The notes under the pieces are model-generated. The model was given only the letters and a program-made list of their open reading frames with translations, was not told the DNA's origin and did no database searches. The position numbers and the translations under genes are program-made. Of a DNA stretch of 64,000 bases, positions 19,686 through 30,360 are shown one piece after another. Source of the DNA: CBDFGN01 sp965247065 (GTDB lineage: Bacteria; Bacteroidota; Bacteroidia; Cytophagales; Cyclobacteriaceae); contig CBDFGN010000005.1 in NCBI GenBank assembly GCA_965247065.1, forward strand, positions 1 through 64,000, written 5' to 3'. Position 1 is the first letter of the stretch. Each line of letters opens with the position of its first letter.

Positions 19686-21029
19686 CTAGAACTTGAGAGT
19701 AAATACCGCCCCCTCATCAGGTCTGGAAGTTACTGTAATATCCCCTTTATGTAATCGCATGATTTGCCTCGCTAAGCTCAATCCTATGCCTGAACCTTCT
19801 TTTTTGGTTGTGTAAAAAGGAACGAATACGTTTTCCATAACCTCTTCGGAAATTCCCTTCCCGTTATCTATAACTTGGATAATTTTTCTGCGGTTCATTT
19901 CACCGGCTTTAAGGATGATCTTGGGATTCACCTTACCTTCAACGGCATCTATGGCATTAAGAAGTAGATTTATTAAAATTTGCTCAATTAGATCGGGATC
20001 AACAACTAGGCTTGAATTGTTTGGAGACATGATGACGTCAACCTGAATGTTGTTTTGACTTAACTTATTCTCCAGTAATTTGATTATCCGGGGAAATAAC
20101 TCAGCTATGCCGATCTCCTCAAATTTCGGTTGTTCCATGCTGGTAAGACTTTTATACGAGTTAATGAATTTTACCAATCCCGTGCTTCGTTTTTCTATAG
20201 TTTTCACGCTGCCACGCAGATCTTCTGCCTCCTCCTCATTCAGAGTCTGGATGTCTTTAGGCTTTCCATTATCAGTTACAAGTATTTGATTCACTACTGC
20301 GGAAAGGTTTGAAATTGGTATTGCCGAGTTCATTATCTCATGGTTCAATACCCTGATCAACTTTTGCCAGGACTCAGTTTCTTGCTGAGCCAGCTCATTC
20401 CCGATGTCCTGAAAAGTATATAGCCGGTATATCTTAGAAATCAACTTAAACTCGGTCATCCGAATGGAGATCTGGAGTAGTTCATTCTTCCGGACGAATT
20501 TGGTTATGTTCCTTTGGCCCGGGACCAGGTGTTTAACGGCCTGAAAAAGCTCCTCATTAACATGTTTAAGAGCGTTGAGATTCTTAAGGTAGGGTTTGCC
20601 AAGTAAGGACTTGGCAGCCCGGTTCATCAATTTTACCTCATGCTTTTCATCAAAGCAGATTAAGGCCAACTGTACCTGTTCAACAATATTCTGAAGGTAA
20701 TGGTGATTAAATTCCTTGTCTCTCCTTAGTTTTTGGAAAACGTCCAAGATTTCATTATAAGCCTTGTGAAGTCGAGTATTCGATTCTTTTTGAGAGGAAA
20801 AGGAGACAGAAAAATCACCCTGTTTGAGTGCCAACAAAAAATTGGCCAGCTGACGATTCGTGTACTCAACGTACCTTACTAGATTTAAAGTAAGACCTGT
20901 AAGGACAACTAAAACTATTATCGATACCAGCCAAAATTGAGTTCGGATCAATACCACAAAGACAAAAGCAGCTATTAAAATCAACAAAAGCCTAAACGCT
21001 ATTTGTAGTCTGAAATTTTTAAAGCCCAT
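19686..21029 (-). CDS. Sensor histidine kinase (NtrB-like)
   Basis: About 447 residues from MGFKNFRLQ. Two adjacent TM helices at the N-terminus (residues about 9-50) are followed by a HAMP/coil, a PAS-like region (about 110-205), an unusual H-box (LIRVLNHEIMNSAIPISN, His near 230) and a complete HATPase domain: N-box ILINLLLNAIDAVEG, G1 VIDNGKGISE, F-box and GSGIGLSLARQIM. There is no large periplasmic sensor, so it probably senses membrane stress or an internal cue. Its start ATG overlaps the stop of the upstream sigma-54 regulator gene (ATGGGCTTTAA), so the two are translationally coupled. Confidence 0.92.
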   Translation of the reverse strand: MGFKNFRLQIAFRLLLILIAAFVFVVLIRTQFWLVSIIVLVVLTGLTLNLVRYVEYTNRQLANFLLALKQGDFSVSFSSQKESNTRLHKAYNEILDVFQKLRRDKEFNHHYLQNIVEQVQLALICFDEKHEVKLMNRAAKSLLGKPYLKNLNALKHVNEELFQAVKHLVPGQRNITKFVRKNELLQISIRMTEFKLISKIYRLYTFQDIGNELAQQETESWQKLIRVLNHEIMNSAIPISNLSAVVNQILVTDNGKPKDIQTLNEEEAEDLRGSVKTIEKRSTGLVKFINSYKSLTSMEQPKFEEIGIAELFPRIIKLLENKLSQNNIQVDVIMSPNNSSLVVDPDLIEQILINLLLNAIDAVEGKVNPKIILKAGEMNRRKIIQVIDNGKGISEEVMENVFVPFYTTKKEGSGIGLSLARQIMRLHKGDITVTSRPDEGAVFTLKF

Positions 21030-22383
21030 ACTTCGTAATCTTTCGATATAAAGTAGTTCTTGACAGTCCAAGCTTCTTGGCAGCCCAGCTTAGGTTGCCA
21101 TGGCACTCGCTTATAGCCTCTTTTATGGCAATGGCTTCAAGTTCCTCCAAATTAAGCGTGTCAGTGACCCTTTTTTCTTTTTCAAGCGCTTTATAAAGGT
21201 CTATCTCAGTCTTAAGCAAGAAATCCTGTGATTTTAATAGCCGAGCACTGCCCATGATCACTGCCCTTTCAACCGCATGTCGGAACTCCCTAATGTTTCC
21301 TGGCCACTGGTATTTAATAAGATCTTGCATACCTCCTTCGGTAATGCTAAGATTTCCCTTTTTGTACTTAGTACCATAAAATTTCAAAAAATGGTTGGCT
21401 AACACGGGAATGTCCTCCATCCTTTCCCTCAACGGAGGAAGATCTAGTACAACTGTATTAATCCTATAGAGCAAGTCCTGGCGAAATTGTTCCTTGCCCA
21501 TCATTTCATAAATTGGCTTATTGGTTGCACAGATTAGTCTGACATCAATTGTAAGCGGCTGATTGGATCCTACCTTATATACTTGTTTGGTCTGTATGGC
21601 TGAAAGTAGTTTGGCCTGGAGCGGAAGAGAAAGGTTGCCAACTTCATCTAGGAATAGAGTACCACCATCAGCTAATGCAAACCTACCCGTCTTATTCTCC
21701 TTGGCATCTGTAAATGCTCCTTTTGTATGCCCAAAAAGTTCAGATTCGAACAGCGTTTCGGTAATTGACCCCAAATCGACCACTACAAATGGGCCCCCAG
21801 AGCGAGGTGAAGAGCGGTGCACCTTCCTGGCAAGTACTTCTTTGCCTGTTCCATTCTCTCCAAGGAGTAGAATGTTCGCATCGGTAACTGCCACTTTGTC
21901 TAATGTTTTGTACACTTTTCTCATTGAAGTGGCCACGCTTGTTACCTCGGAATAATGCCCGTGCTCTTCCAAGCCTTTGTATTTCTTTCTGGTGCGACTC
22001 AGCTCACATGTCGACTTGATTATAGATTTAAGTTTTTCCTTCTCCCATGGCTTAATTAGAAAATCCGCCGCTCCCAATTTCATAGCATCCACAGCCAACT
22101 GTATATCACCATATGCTGTGTCCATTACCACCTGGATGTCCGAATCATGACTGAGTATCCTCTTCAACCAGTATAATCCCTCCTTCCCTGTGGTGGCCCC
22201 TGTGGTAAAGTTCATGTCTAGTAGGATTACATCATAGTCCTCTTTCCTAAGAAGATTAATGATGTTACCAGGTGCACTTTCAGTTCTGACTATCTCGAAA
22301 TGTGGTTTCAGGACAATCCTGGCAGTATAGAGGACATCCAAGTCATCATCAATAATTAGGATCTTACCCTCTGGTTTTCCCAT
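21019..22383 (-). CDS. Sigma-54-dependent response regulator (NtrC family)
   Basis: 454 residues. Receiver domain with the acidic pocket IIDDD and phosphoacceptor D56 (VILLDMNF); AAA+ domain with Walker A GENGTGKE, the L1 loop SELFGHTKGAFTDA, Walker B GGTLFLDEVGNL and arginine-finger region FRQDLLYRIN; Fis-type HTH at the C-terminus (NLSWAAKKLGLSRTTLYRKI). The sigma-54-contact loop is GAFTDA instead of GAFTGA, a variant I recall from Bacteroidota paralogues. It is paired with the overlapping kinase and divergent from the permease at 22.6 kb, which has a candidate sigma-54 promoter. Confidence 0.94.
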   Translation of the reverse strand: MGKPEGKILIIDDDLDVLYTARIVLKPHFEIVRTESAPGNIINLLRKEDYDVILLDMNFTTGATTGKEGLYWLKRILSHDSDIQVVMDTAYGDIQLAVDAMKLGAADFLIKPWEKEKLKSIIKSTCELSRTRKKYKGLEEHGHYSEVTSVATSMRKVYKTLDKVAVTDANILLLGENGTGKEVLARKVHRSSPRSGGPFVVVDLGSITETLFESELFGHTKGAFTDAKENKTGRFALADGGTLFLDEVGNLSLPLQAKLLSAIQTKQVYKVGSNQPLTIDVRLICATNKPIYEMMGKEQFRQDLLYRINTVVLDLPPLRERMEDIPVLANHFLKFYGTKYKKGNLSITEGGMQDLIKYQWPGNIREFRHAVERAVIMGSARLLKSQDFLLKTEIDLYKALEKEKRVTDTLNLEELEAIAIKEAISECHGNLSWAAKKLGLSRTTLYRKITKYGL

Positions 22384-22416
22384 AACCGAAATTAGACTGG
22401 AATTTAAATGTATTGT

Positions 22417-22436
22417 TTCATTGTGTTACAATTGAA
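22417..22436. promoter_or_regulatory. Candidate enhancer dyad for the NtrC-like regulator
   Basis: ATTGT-GTT-ACAAT, with matching outer TTCA/TGAA bases, lies in the divergent region between the regulator and the permease gene, about 80 bp upstream of the sigma-54-like promoter. Position and symmetry suit an activator dimer site. This is inference only. Confidence 0.35.
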
Positions 22437-22514
22437 TGTTTCATTTTGCAACAGTGGATCCCAGGCACCAATGTAAAGATGCCATAACTAATTGAAAACT
22501 AAATGAATGCACAT

Positions 22515-22531
22515 GTGGCACATTTGTTGGG
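22515..22531 (+). promoter_or_regulatory. Candidate sigma-54 promoter (-24/-12)
   Basis: TGGCAC at 22516-22521 and TTGG at 22527-22530 have the correct spacing for a sigma-54 promoter. The -24 box is exact; the -12 box has GG where GC is usual. It lies about 80 bp upstream of the first gene of the permease/adaptor/ATPase run, and the divergent gene encodes a sigma-54 activator. Confidence 0.5.
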
Positions 22532-22608
22532 CCTTTATTTGTATTTCAAAATGGATGCCAATTAAATTCCCTAATTGGTAATTCTGGCTCGGTTATCACT
22601 GTCTACAA

Positions 22609-24971
22609 ATGTTGATAAGAAACTACCTGACAATAGCATATAGATATCTGATAAGAAACAAGATTTCAACCATGGTCAATGTCTCGGGTTTGGCCCTAGC
22701 AATTAGCACTGCTATTCTTATTCTACTCTGGTTGGAAGATGAACTCAGCATTGACCGATTTCACTACAATGGGAACAGGATCTATAGGGTAATGACTGAT
22801 CAACAGTATTCAGATGGGAAAAGGAGTATCGGATCCTATACCACTTATCCGCTGGCCGATGCCCTGTTAAAAGATGTACCCGAGATTGAGAAAGTAGTTC
22901 GAGTCTCTAGACGTGAGGGCATTCTGGTCGAGACTGAAGATGATAAATTTATCGAAGAGCTTGTATTTACTGATGCCGATTTCTTTAATCTGTTTTCCTT
23001 CCCGGTCATCAGGGGAAATAAGGAAGTACTGTTCGATGACCCCTATTCGGTAGTGCTGAGCGAAACCACAGCAAAAAAATATTTCGGTATTCAGGATGCC
23101 CTAGGTAAAACCATAAGGATTAAGTCCTGGATCATAGATCACGATTTCATTGTTACCGGGGTAATTGAAGATGCAGGCCAATACTCTACCATTAAATACG
23201 ATCTTCTTTTACCGGCCAATATCCTTGAGATGCACGTCGATTGGATGAAAAGCTGGGGCACTACCTCCTTAAGAACATACCTATTAATACCCCGGAATAC
23301 CCCCAAAGAGAACATCGATGTTAAGATCAAAGATCTGGCAACTAAATATCACACCTGGCAATATGAAATGTTCTTGCAACCCTTTGAGGACGGATATCTC
23401 TACAACCACTTTGAGGGGAGCAGGGAGGCAAGCGGAAGAATATTGTATGTGAGGTTATTTGCAATTGTAGCCGTGGTGATCCTGTTGATCGGATGTATCA
23501 ATTTTGTGAATCTTGCCACGGCACATTCCGCCACCAGGGCCAGGGAGATCGGAGTAAGGAAGGTCCTGGGAGCCGTAAAGCCGGTGCTGATCCAGCAATT
23601 CATGGCTGAGGCCCTATTAGTTGCTGCCTTGGCAATGCTCCTAGCTTTGCTGCTGGCTCAACTGGTTCTGCCCTCTTTCAATTCGTTCGTAGATAAGGAG
23701 ATCTCTATTCCTTATCTGAATCCTTATTTTTATCTGGGGCTCTTTTTGCTTTTCCTAGTAACTGGCTTTGCTTCCGGGATTTATCCTGCGTTTTTCCTCT
23801 CCAGATTCAATCCCCTGAAAACCCTGAAGAGTGGGTTCTATCTGAAAGGTGAAGGTGCCTGGCTACGCAAAGGCCTGGTGATTTTTCAATTCACAATCTC
23901 CACAATTCTTATTGTTGTCACTCTGGTCCTCTTTCGACAATTGCAGTATATAAACAACAAAAACCTCGGGTTTAGCAAAGAGAACGTAGTGTATTTTTCC
24001 CTTCAAGCAGGGATGTATAGGCAGCAGCAGGCCTTTGAAAATGATCTGACAATGCAGAGAGGCATCTCCAGTTTTACCTTCAGCGGCCAAAATCCTATGA
24101 CGGTTTACCACTCCTCGGGCGATCCGGAGTGGGAGGGCAAAGATCCAGCTACGCGGTTGATCTTCCCCTTTATCGACTGTGGCTATGGATTTCTTGAGAC
24201 CCTGGGGATCCAATGGAAGAAGGGAGGGATTTTTCAAGGCAGATAAGTACCGACACTGCTAGCTTCCTCATAAATGAGGAGGCGGCAAAGCTAATGGGAC
24301 TACAAAATCCAGTGGGCACCAAGATGAAATTCTGGGAGAAAGAGGGAAGGATCATTGGCGTAGTCAAGGATTTTCATTTTGCCACCCTCCACTCGGGCAT
24401 CGGGCCCATGATCCTTCGATTCTGGCCGGAGAACACCTCCTACTGTTTTGCCAAAATTACTCCCAATGAAACGGAGGCTGCTTTGGCTTCCTTGCAGAGA
24501 GTCTACGAAAAGTACGAAGCTGATTATCCCTTCGAATATCATTTCCTGGATCAAGATTTTGAGAAGCTCTATAAGTCAGAGAAGGTGATATCAGGCCTGG
24601 GGAATCTGTTTTCAATACTGGCAATAATAATATCCTGCCTGGGACTATATGGGCTGGTGGCCTTTGCGACGGCAAGGAAGACCAAGGAAATAGGCATTAG
24701 AAAGGTTTTGGGAGCTTCGGTAAAGAGCATCCTATTGATGTTATCATCTGATTTTATGAAATGGATCATCATCGCCAACATCCTTGCCTGGCCAGTGGCC
24801 CTATACCTTATGAATGAGTGGCTGGACAACTTTGCCTACAGGATCGACGTGGGGTGGGAGTTCTTTGTCCTGGCTGGATTCACCACCTTGATTATTTCCT
24901 TGGTTACCCTAAGCTTTAGGTCGGTAAGGGCAGCGTTGGCCAACCCAGTGGATTCGTTGAGATATGAATGA
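22609..24971 (+). pseudogene. MacB/FtsX-type ABC permease, one frameshift
   Basis: The first frame (22609-24246) has TM1, a MacB_PCD periplasmic domain, an FtsX-type core (AREIGVRKVLGAVKPVL) and the start of the second periplasmic domain. The second frame (from about 24213) continues EEGRDFSRQISTDTASFLIN through KTKEIGIRKVLGASV to NPVDSLRYE. A single indel near 24210 (TCCAATGGAAGAAGG) splits an otherwise full-length protein of about 787 residues. Because both halves are well conserved, a sequence error is as likely as inactivation. It heads a run with the HlyD adaptor (41 bp downstream) and an ATPase, behind a putative sigma-54 promoter. Confidence 0.85.
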
Positions 24972-25011
24972 ATTAGGCAATGGTAATGGCGGATAACCAA
25001 TACTCCTCGCA

Positions 25012-26262
25012 ATGGATCGGAAAATAGAAAAGAAGAAATGGACCTGGAAAAAGATCACGTTAATCCTTCTAGGAACGGTCTTTGGGTTGTTCTTCCTGTA
25101 CAGTTTTATCCTTTCCAGCAAAGGTTCAAAACTCAATGTGTCTCGGGATCGAATAAAGATTGCCCAAGTCGTCTATGGCGATTTCAGGGAATTCATCCCG
25201 GTTGACGGCACAGTGATGCCCATCAAAACCATCAAGTTGGATGCGGTTGAAGGAGGTATTATCGAAATAAAATACCTGGAGGGAGGAACCCTGGTGGGAA
25301 TCGGGGACACGATTATCAAACTGTCCAACAATAACATGGTGCGGGATTTTATCAACCAGGAAACGCAGGCTTACCGTCTGATAAACGAGTTGGAAAACAC
25401 CAGGCTACAGTTGAAACAAAACAACTTCGATTATAAGAGGACCTTGAAGAGGCTGGAATACGAAATTGATGAGGCCAAGGACATTTTCTTAAGAAGCGAA
25501 GAGCTTTTTGAGGAACAAGTAATTTCCGAGCAGGAATTCTTAACAGCCAAAAGGGATTACTTAAAGTTGCTTGACCAGCGCGAAATTGAAAAAGAGGCCC
25601 AAAAGTTTGAGCAATCGAATGCAGAGATTCAAATATCCCAACTACAGGAAACCCTTAAAAGGACTACTCGCAACCTGGAATACGCACGTGAAAATCTCAA
25701 TAATCTCTATATCCAGGCCCCGATATCAGGAAGACTTTCCACTGTGAACGGCGAAGTAGGAGAATCGGTTTCTCCTGGTCAGAATATTGGTCAAATCGAT
25801 GACCTGAACGGATTCAAAGTAGGGGTTGCCATAAATGAACATTATATATCCAGGATTTATGAGGAGCTCACGGGAGAATTTGACTTTGCAACAAGGACTT
25901 ATATCCTGAGGATAAAGAAGATCTATCCGGAGGTATCAAATGGCCTTTTTCAGGTAGAGATGGAGTTTGTCGGTGAATCACCAGAAGGTATAAAAAGAGG
26001 ACAAACACTTCAAATAAAGCTTCAGTTGAGCGAGGATGTGAAGGCCATAATGATTCCCAGGGGAAGCTTTTATCAAACTACTGGCGGTAATTGGATTTTT
26101 GTAATAGATGAATCGGGAGAGCATGCAGCCAGACGAGAGATCCGGTTAGGGAGACAAAATCCAAGATATTATGAAACACTCGAAGGATTAGAGGTGGGAG
26201 AGGAAGTGGTAGTTTCGTCCTACAACGGGTATGAAGATAAAGACCAATTGATAATCAAATAA
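25012..26262 (+). CDS. HlyD/MacA-type periplasmic adaptor subunit
   Basis: 416 residues. N-terminal membrane anchor (ITLILLGTVFGLFFLYSF), a split lipoyl/barrel-sandwich domain (VDGTVMPIKTIKLDAVEGG near residue 65 and APISGRLSTVNGEVGESV near 240), a long coiled-coil hairpin (about residues 110-235, rich in Glu/Lys/Gln heptads) and a beta-barrel and membrane-proximal C-terminus (VIDESGEHAARREIRLG). It links an inner-membrane ABC permease to an outer-membrane channel in tripartite export. It sits 41 bp after the permease and 8 bp before the ATPase gene, so one operon is likely. Confidence 0.92.
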   Translation: MDRKIEKKKWTWKKITLILLGTVFGLFFLYSFILSSKGSKLNVSRDRIKIAQVVYGDFREFIPVDGTVMPIKTIKLDAVEGGIIEIKYLEGGTLVGIGDTIIKLSNNNMVRDFINQETQAYRLINELENTRLQLKQNNFDYKRTLKRLEYEIDEAKDIFLRSEELFEEQVISEQEFLTAKRDYLKLLDQREIEKEAQKFEQSNAEIQISQLQETLKRTTRNLEYARENLNNLYIQAPISGRLSTVNGEVGESVSPGQNIGQIDDLNGFKVGVAINEHYISRIYEELTGEFDFATRTYILRIKKIYPEVSNGLFQVEMEFVGESPEGIKRGQTLQIKLQLSEDVKAIMIPRGSFYQTTGGNWIFVIDESGEHAARREIRLGRQNPRYYETLEGLEVGEEVVVSSYNGYEDKDQLIIK

Positions 26263-26270
26263 TAACCAAA

Positions 26271-26996
26271 ATGAGAGCTGGCATAAACACAAACCATCTG
26301 CTGATCAAAACCAAACGCCTTAAGAAATTATACTATACTGAGGAGGTGGAAACAACTGCCCTCAATGGAGTGGATTTGGATATTAAGAAAGGAGAGTTTG
26401 TGGCGATAATGGGACCCTCCGGTTGCGGCAAATCTACGCTTTTGAACTTAATCGGATTATTAGACGATCCCTCTGGAGGGGAGCTGCATTTCGCAGAAAC
26501 CGATGTTTCCAAATTTAGTGAAAGACACCGGGCCAATCTGAGAAAACAAAATATCGGATTCATTTTCCAAAGCTTCAACCTGATAGATGAACTGACCGTC
26601 TATGAAAATATTGAACTCCCATTAATCTACTTAAAATACTCATCAAAAGGCCGGAGAAAAAGGGTTGAAGAGGTTATGAATTACCTCAAGATAATGCACA
26701 GAAGGAATCATTTCCCCCAGCAACTATCGGGAGGGCAGCAACAAAGAGTTGCAGTTGGAAGAGCGGTGGTAGCTCAACCTAAATTGATATTGGCAGATGA
26801 GCCTACCGGTAACCTGGACTCCGCACATGGGAAAGAGGTAATGGAATTATTAACGGATCTAAATGAGAATGCAACGACGATAGTGATCGTAACCCATTCG
26901 CCTTCGGATGCCGAATACGCCCACCGGGTTATTCATCTTCTGGACGGGCAGATCTTATCTGAGAGTTTAACCGGGGACGAGATTCTACACTCCTAA
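26271..26996 (+). CDS. MacB/LolD-like ABC transporter ATP-binding protein
   Basis: 241 residues, complete: Walker A GPSGCGKST, Q-loop region NIGFIFQSFNLIDELTVYEN, signature LSGGQQQRVAVGRA, Walker B LILADEPTGNLDS and the switch His in IVIVTHSPSDAEY. It hydrolyses ATP to drive the MacB-type permeases encoded on both sides. The gene follows the HlyD gene by 8 bp. The degenerate ATPase at 19.0 kb is its paralogue, so this one may serve several permeases. Confidence 0.95.
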   Translation: MRAGINTNHLLIKTKRLKKLYYTEEVETTALNGVDLDIKKGEFVAIMGPSGCGKSTLLNLIGLLDDPSGGELHFAETDVSKFSERHRANLRKQNIGFIFQSFNLIDELTVYENIELPLIYLKYSSKGRRKRVEEVMNYLKIMHRRNHFPQQLSGGQQQRVAVGRAVVAQPKLILADEPTGNLDSAHGKEVMELLTDLNENATTIVIVTHSPSDAEYAHRVIHLLDGQILSESLTGDEILHS

Positions 26997-27139
26997 AATT
27001 CTGAACATTATATCAGCACCCGGAACACAAATTAGCTAGCCTGCATGTTTCAAAATTATTTCAGGACTCCATATGCAACCATTACCTTCAGACATCCTAT
27101 GCTTGCTCACGATTATAAGCGACAATAATCAATAAGCAG

Positions 27140-29572
27140 ATGTTGAAACATTATGTCCTAGTTGCTGTCAGAAATCTAATCCGAAACAAGTTTGTTTCAC
27201 TAATCAACATCTTGGGCCTGGCTGTTGGAATGGGTGTTTGCTTGGTAATTTGTCAATACATACATTTTGACCTTAGCTATGATCGGTTTCATGCAAATGC
27301 AGCTAATATTTACCGAGTTACCCAAACTACTTTTAGACATGGTGATGAGGATGGCACTGGTGTTTTTATGGGCTATGGTCTTGGGGTAAGGAGTAAAGAA
27401 AATATTCCTGAGGTCGACCACTTTGTGCGAATTCACCCACACTTTGATGTTGGAGCAGTAGTGAGCTATCCCGAGAACAATGAGCCGTTTAAAGAGGAGG
27501 CTTTGCTGTTTGTTGACAGCAATTTCCTTGAGGTATTTGATTTTCCACTTATCCTTGGGAGCAGGACATCTGTGCTGGACGAAAAGTATAGTATTGTCAT
27601 CACCGACCAAATGGCTGTAAAGTATTTCGGTACTTCTGATCCGATCGGCAAAACACTTAATGTTAGTAGCAACTGGACTAAAGGAGATTTTACAGTAACA
27701 GGAGTTTTGGGGAGAATTCCGGTCAATAGCCATTTGCAATTCGATTTCTTATTGCCACTGGCAGTTCTGCTCGAGAAACAGTACAGGCAAGATAATGGTT
27801 GGGGATGGTGGAATTTTATGACTTACATTACGGTTGATCAACGAGCGGATCTCGATACTATGAGGGAAAAATTTGACAATCTCATAATCACCTATGATGG
27901 CGACAACCTTGCCCGATCAAGCACACAGGTGAAAGTAAGTTTTCAGCCTCTAAAAGACATTCATCTGAGATCTGATTTTGATGAAGATCATGTAAGTAAT
28001 TATGGGAGCATTCAAGACGTACATATTTTTTCGGTGATTGCAATTTTCATACTTATAATAGCCTGGGTTAATTACATCAATCTTTCCACAGCCCGTTCGA
28101 TGCATAGAGCAAAAGAGGTGGGTATTCGAAAATCAATTGGTGCGTTTAGGGAACAATTAATCAGTCAGTTTATAGTAGGATCTGTTCTCATAAATTTCAT
28201 AGCTGCCTGCATTTCTATCGGTATTGCCTCCTTAGGGCTACCGATTATCAACAATATCACTGGAAGGGAATTGGAACTTGCCCTTTTGGGGACCATTGGA
28301 TTCTGGGGAGGGTTTTCCGCCTTGATCATTTTTGGTTCCATACTCTCAGGACTGTATCCTGCATTCGTTTTGTCCTCTTTTGGACCGGTGAGTATGCTCC
28401 ATTCTTATAAGACAAGCCAAAGAGGCGGTTTTAACTTGCGGCGGGGCTTGATTGTATTTCAATTCCTGGTATCAGTCTTGCTCATTGCCGGTTTGTATCT
28501 GGTATTCAGTCAAATCACTTTTATGAAAAATCAGGAATTGGGAATTGATATGGAAAGAATATTGATCGTATATGGACCCAGCGTAGATATTGATGATGCC
28601 AACTTGAAATCTCGATTGCAAACATTCAAGAACGATGTGACCGCTCATCATTCAATTGCGGCTGTTGCCGGCTCAGGCACGGTACCTGCCAAAGGATATT
28701 ACGCGCAAAGAGAAATTCGTCAAATAGGAGCGCCGGAAAATACTTACAAACTTGGGTTTATCAATCCTGTGGATATTGACTTTGCCGAAACTTATGACTT
28801 GCGATTCCTGGCAGGCCGGGCTTTTGCCAAGGGAATGCCAACCCTTAAACCGGCTGCATTTATCAACGAGGAGGCAGTTCGTGTTTTTGGACTCGGTTCT
28901 CCTCGAGAGGCAATACATAAAAAGCTCGTATATGAGGGCGACACATTACAGGTAGTGGGGGTGATTCAAAACTATCATTGGCTTTCATTGAAAGAAGCTC
29001 AAAGGCCACAGCTCTTTCAACTATCAAGAATTTGCCGATCGTACTTTTCCATTAAAATGGATCTATCAAATATTCAAGAATCTATCACCCATATTGAATC
29101 AAGTTTCAGTGCGATTTTTCCAAAAGATCCTTTCAATTATTTCTTTCTTGAAGGCGAATTCAATCGGCAGTACCAATCCGATCTCCGGTTTGGGAACCTT
29201 TTCGCCGCATTTACAATCCTTGCGATCTTCATCGCTTGTCTGGGACTTTTTGCCCTGGTTTCTTATTCGGCCTCCTTGAGGGTGAAGGAGATAGGCATTC
29301 GCAAAGTTCTTGGAGCCAGTATCAGCAACCTTATGATGCTGTTGTCCAGGGAATATCTTATTCTGCTCTCAATTGCCTATGTTTTGGCCATTCCAGCGAT
29401 ACTATATTGGGGTGGAGCTTGGCTGGATAATTATGCTTTTAGGACCGATCTGAGCATTGAGCTTTTTTTGATTCCAGGACTAATCATCACTTTTATTTCT
29501 CTATTGACAGTCAGTTATCGAACCTACTCAACTGCTAAGGCAAATCCCGTAGACTCATTGAGAACGGAATAA
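27140..29572 (+). CDS. MacB/FtsX-type ABC transporter permease
   Basis: 810 residues, intact. N-terminal RNLIRNKFVSLINILGLAVG and TM1, MacB_PCD domain, FtsX core with AKEVGIRKSIGAFREQL, second periplasmic domain and final FtsX core with RVKEIGIRKVLGASIS, ending NPVDSLRTE. The predicted role is mechanical export or lipoprotein-type transport with the upstream ATPase. The gap to the ATPase gene is 143 bp, so it may have its own promoter. It differs enough from the 22.6-kb permease to be an old duplication. Confidence 0.92.
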   Translation: MLKHYVLVAVRNLIRNKFVSLINILGLAVGMGVCLVICQYIHFDLSYDRFHANAANIYRVTQTTFRHGDEDGTGVFMGYGLGVRSKENIPEVDHFVRIHPHFDVGAVVSYPENNEPFKEEALLFVDSNFLEVFDFPLILGSRTSVLDEKYSIVITDQMAVKYFGTSDPIGKTLNVSSNWTKGDFTVTGVLGRIPVNSHLQFDFLLPLAVLLEKQYRQDNGWGWWNFMTYITVDQRADLDTMREKFDNLIITYDGDNLARSSTQVKVSFQPLKDIHLRSDFDEDHVSNYGSIQDVHIFSVIAIFILIIAWVNYINLSTARSMHRAKEVGIRKSIGAFREQLISQFIVGSVLINFIAACISIGIASLGLPIINNITGRELELALLGTIGFWGGFSALIIFGSILSGLYPAFVLSSFGPVSMLHSYKTSQRGGFNLRRGLIVFQFLVSVLLIAGLYLVFSQITFMKNQELGIDMERILIVYGPSVDIDDANLKSRLQTFKNDVTAHHSIAAVAGSGTVPAKGYYAQREIRQIGAPENTYKLGFINPVDIDFAETYDLRFLAGRAFAKGMPTLKPAAFINEEAVRVFGLGSPREAIHKKLVYEGDTLQVVGVIQNYHWLSLKEAQRPQLFQLSRICRSYFSIKMDLSNIQESITHIESSFSAIFPKDPFNYFFLEGEFNRQYQSDLRFGNLFAAFTILAIFIACLGLFALVSYSASLRVKEIGIRKVLGASISNLMMLLSREYLILLSIAYVLAIPAILYWGGAWLDNYAFRTDLSIELFLIPGLIITFISLLTVSYRTYSTAKANPVDSLRTE

Positions 29573-29855
29573 GTGTTGCTAACATACGATATAGGCATTT
29601 GCCTCAGATTGCTGGTTGAAAGTGATCTACAAATCCGCTATTTTACAAGATATTAAATTGCAAGCTTCCCCGTTTCGCTTGAGTCTTTTTCTCCGCGACA
29701 ATTAATCACCAACAAATCGCAATGATTAATGGTCTCACAAAACGAAAAGGGAATTAAGAAAGCAAAATGGCTTTTTGTAATGGATGTCATACTACTTTTC
29801 AGGACCAGGAGTTATCCGGCCTCCAAAGGGGAACTATAGATTAAACCATTACGGC

Positions 29856-30235
29856 ATGTTTAGAAATCATCTAAAAAATTACCATTAAAGCATTCAAGAG
29901 AGAAAAAGCCATTACGCTTGTAAATGTGCTGGGATTGACATTGGGATTCTTTGTATCGTCTTAATCTTGCTCTGGGTGGCAGATGAGACCTCGTTTGATT
30001 CCTTTATTCCTAAAGCCGACAGGCTCTACCAAGTATGGGTAAATGCAGAATATGACGGCAGTATCACTTCGTGGCGCTATGTTCCTCTTCCCACTGAACT
30101 CTTCGACAAATTCAAGCTTGTCCGGCTCCACACATAGTCCCAACTGCCCAGGCAAGACAACCTCTAAAACAAAGCAGCCTGGACTGGGGACTTTTCTAAA
30201 TGTGGAGTGGTTCGATCGAGAGGCCGAATAGATTA
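29856..30235 (+). pseudogene. Remnant of a further FtsX-type permease
   Basis: From the ATG at 29856, frames pieced together read MFRNHLK, ITIKAFKREKAITLVNVLGL, then ILLWVADETSFDSFIPKADR and LYQVWVNAEYDGSITSW. This is the N-terminal 100 or so residues of a MacB/FtsX-type permease with several frameshifts and no remainder. It is clearly dead. The flanking 29573-29855 has no supported gene. Confidence 0.65.
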
Positions 30236-30334
30236 ACTGGGCTACAGAGATGGGGAGCCGACGGGTTGGGGAGCAACCTTGGTAGACAAAAGAACTGATG
30301 CAAGAATGAGAGGGTAGGAATGGTCTATCATTTT

Positions 30335-30360
30335 ATATACATTTAAGAAAAAAAGTATAT
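30335..30360. promoter_or_regulatory. Possible PadR operator
   Basis: Inverted ATATAC (30335-30340) and GTATAT (30355-30360) end at the padR-like start codon. PadR proteins often repress their own operons through similar dyads. This is positional inference only. Confidence 0.3.
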
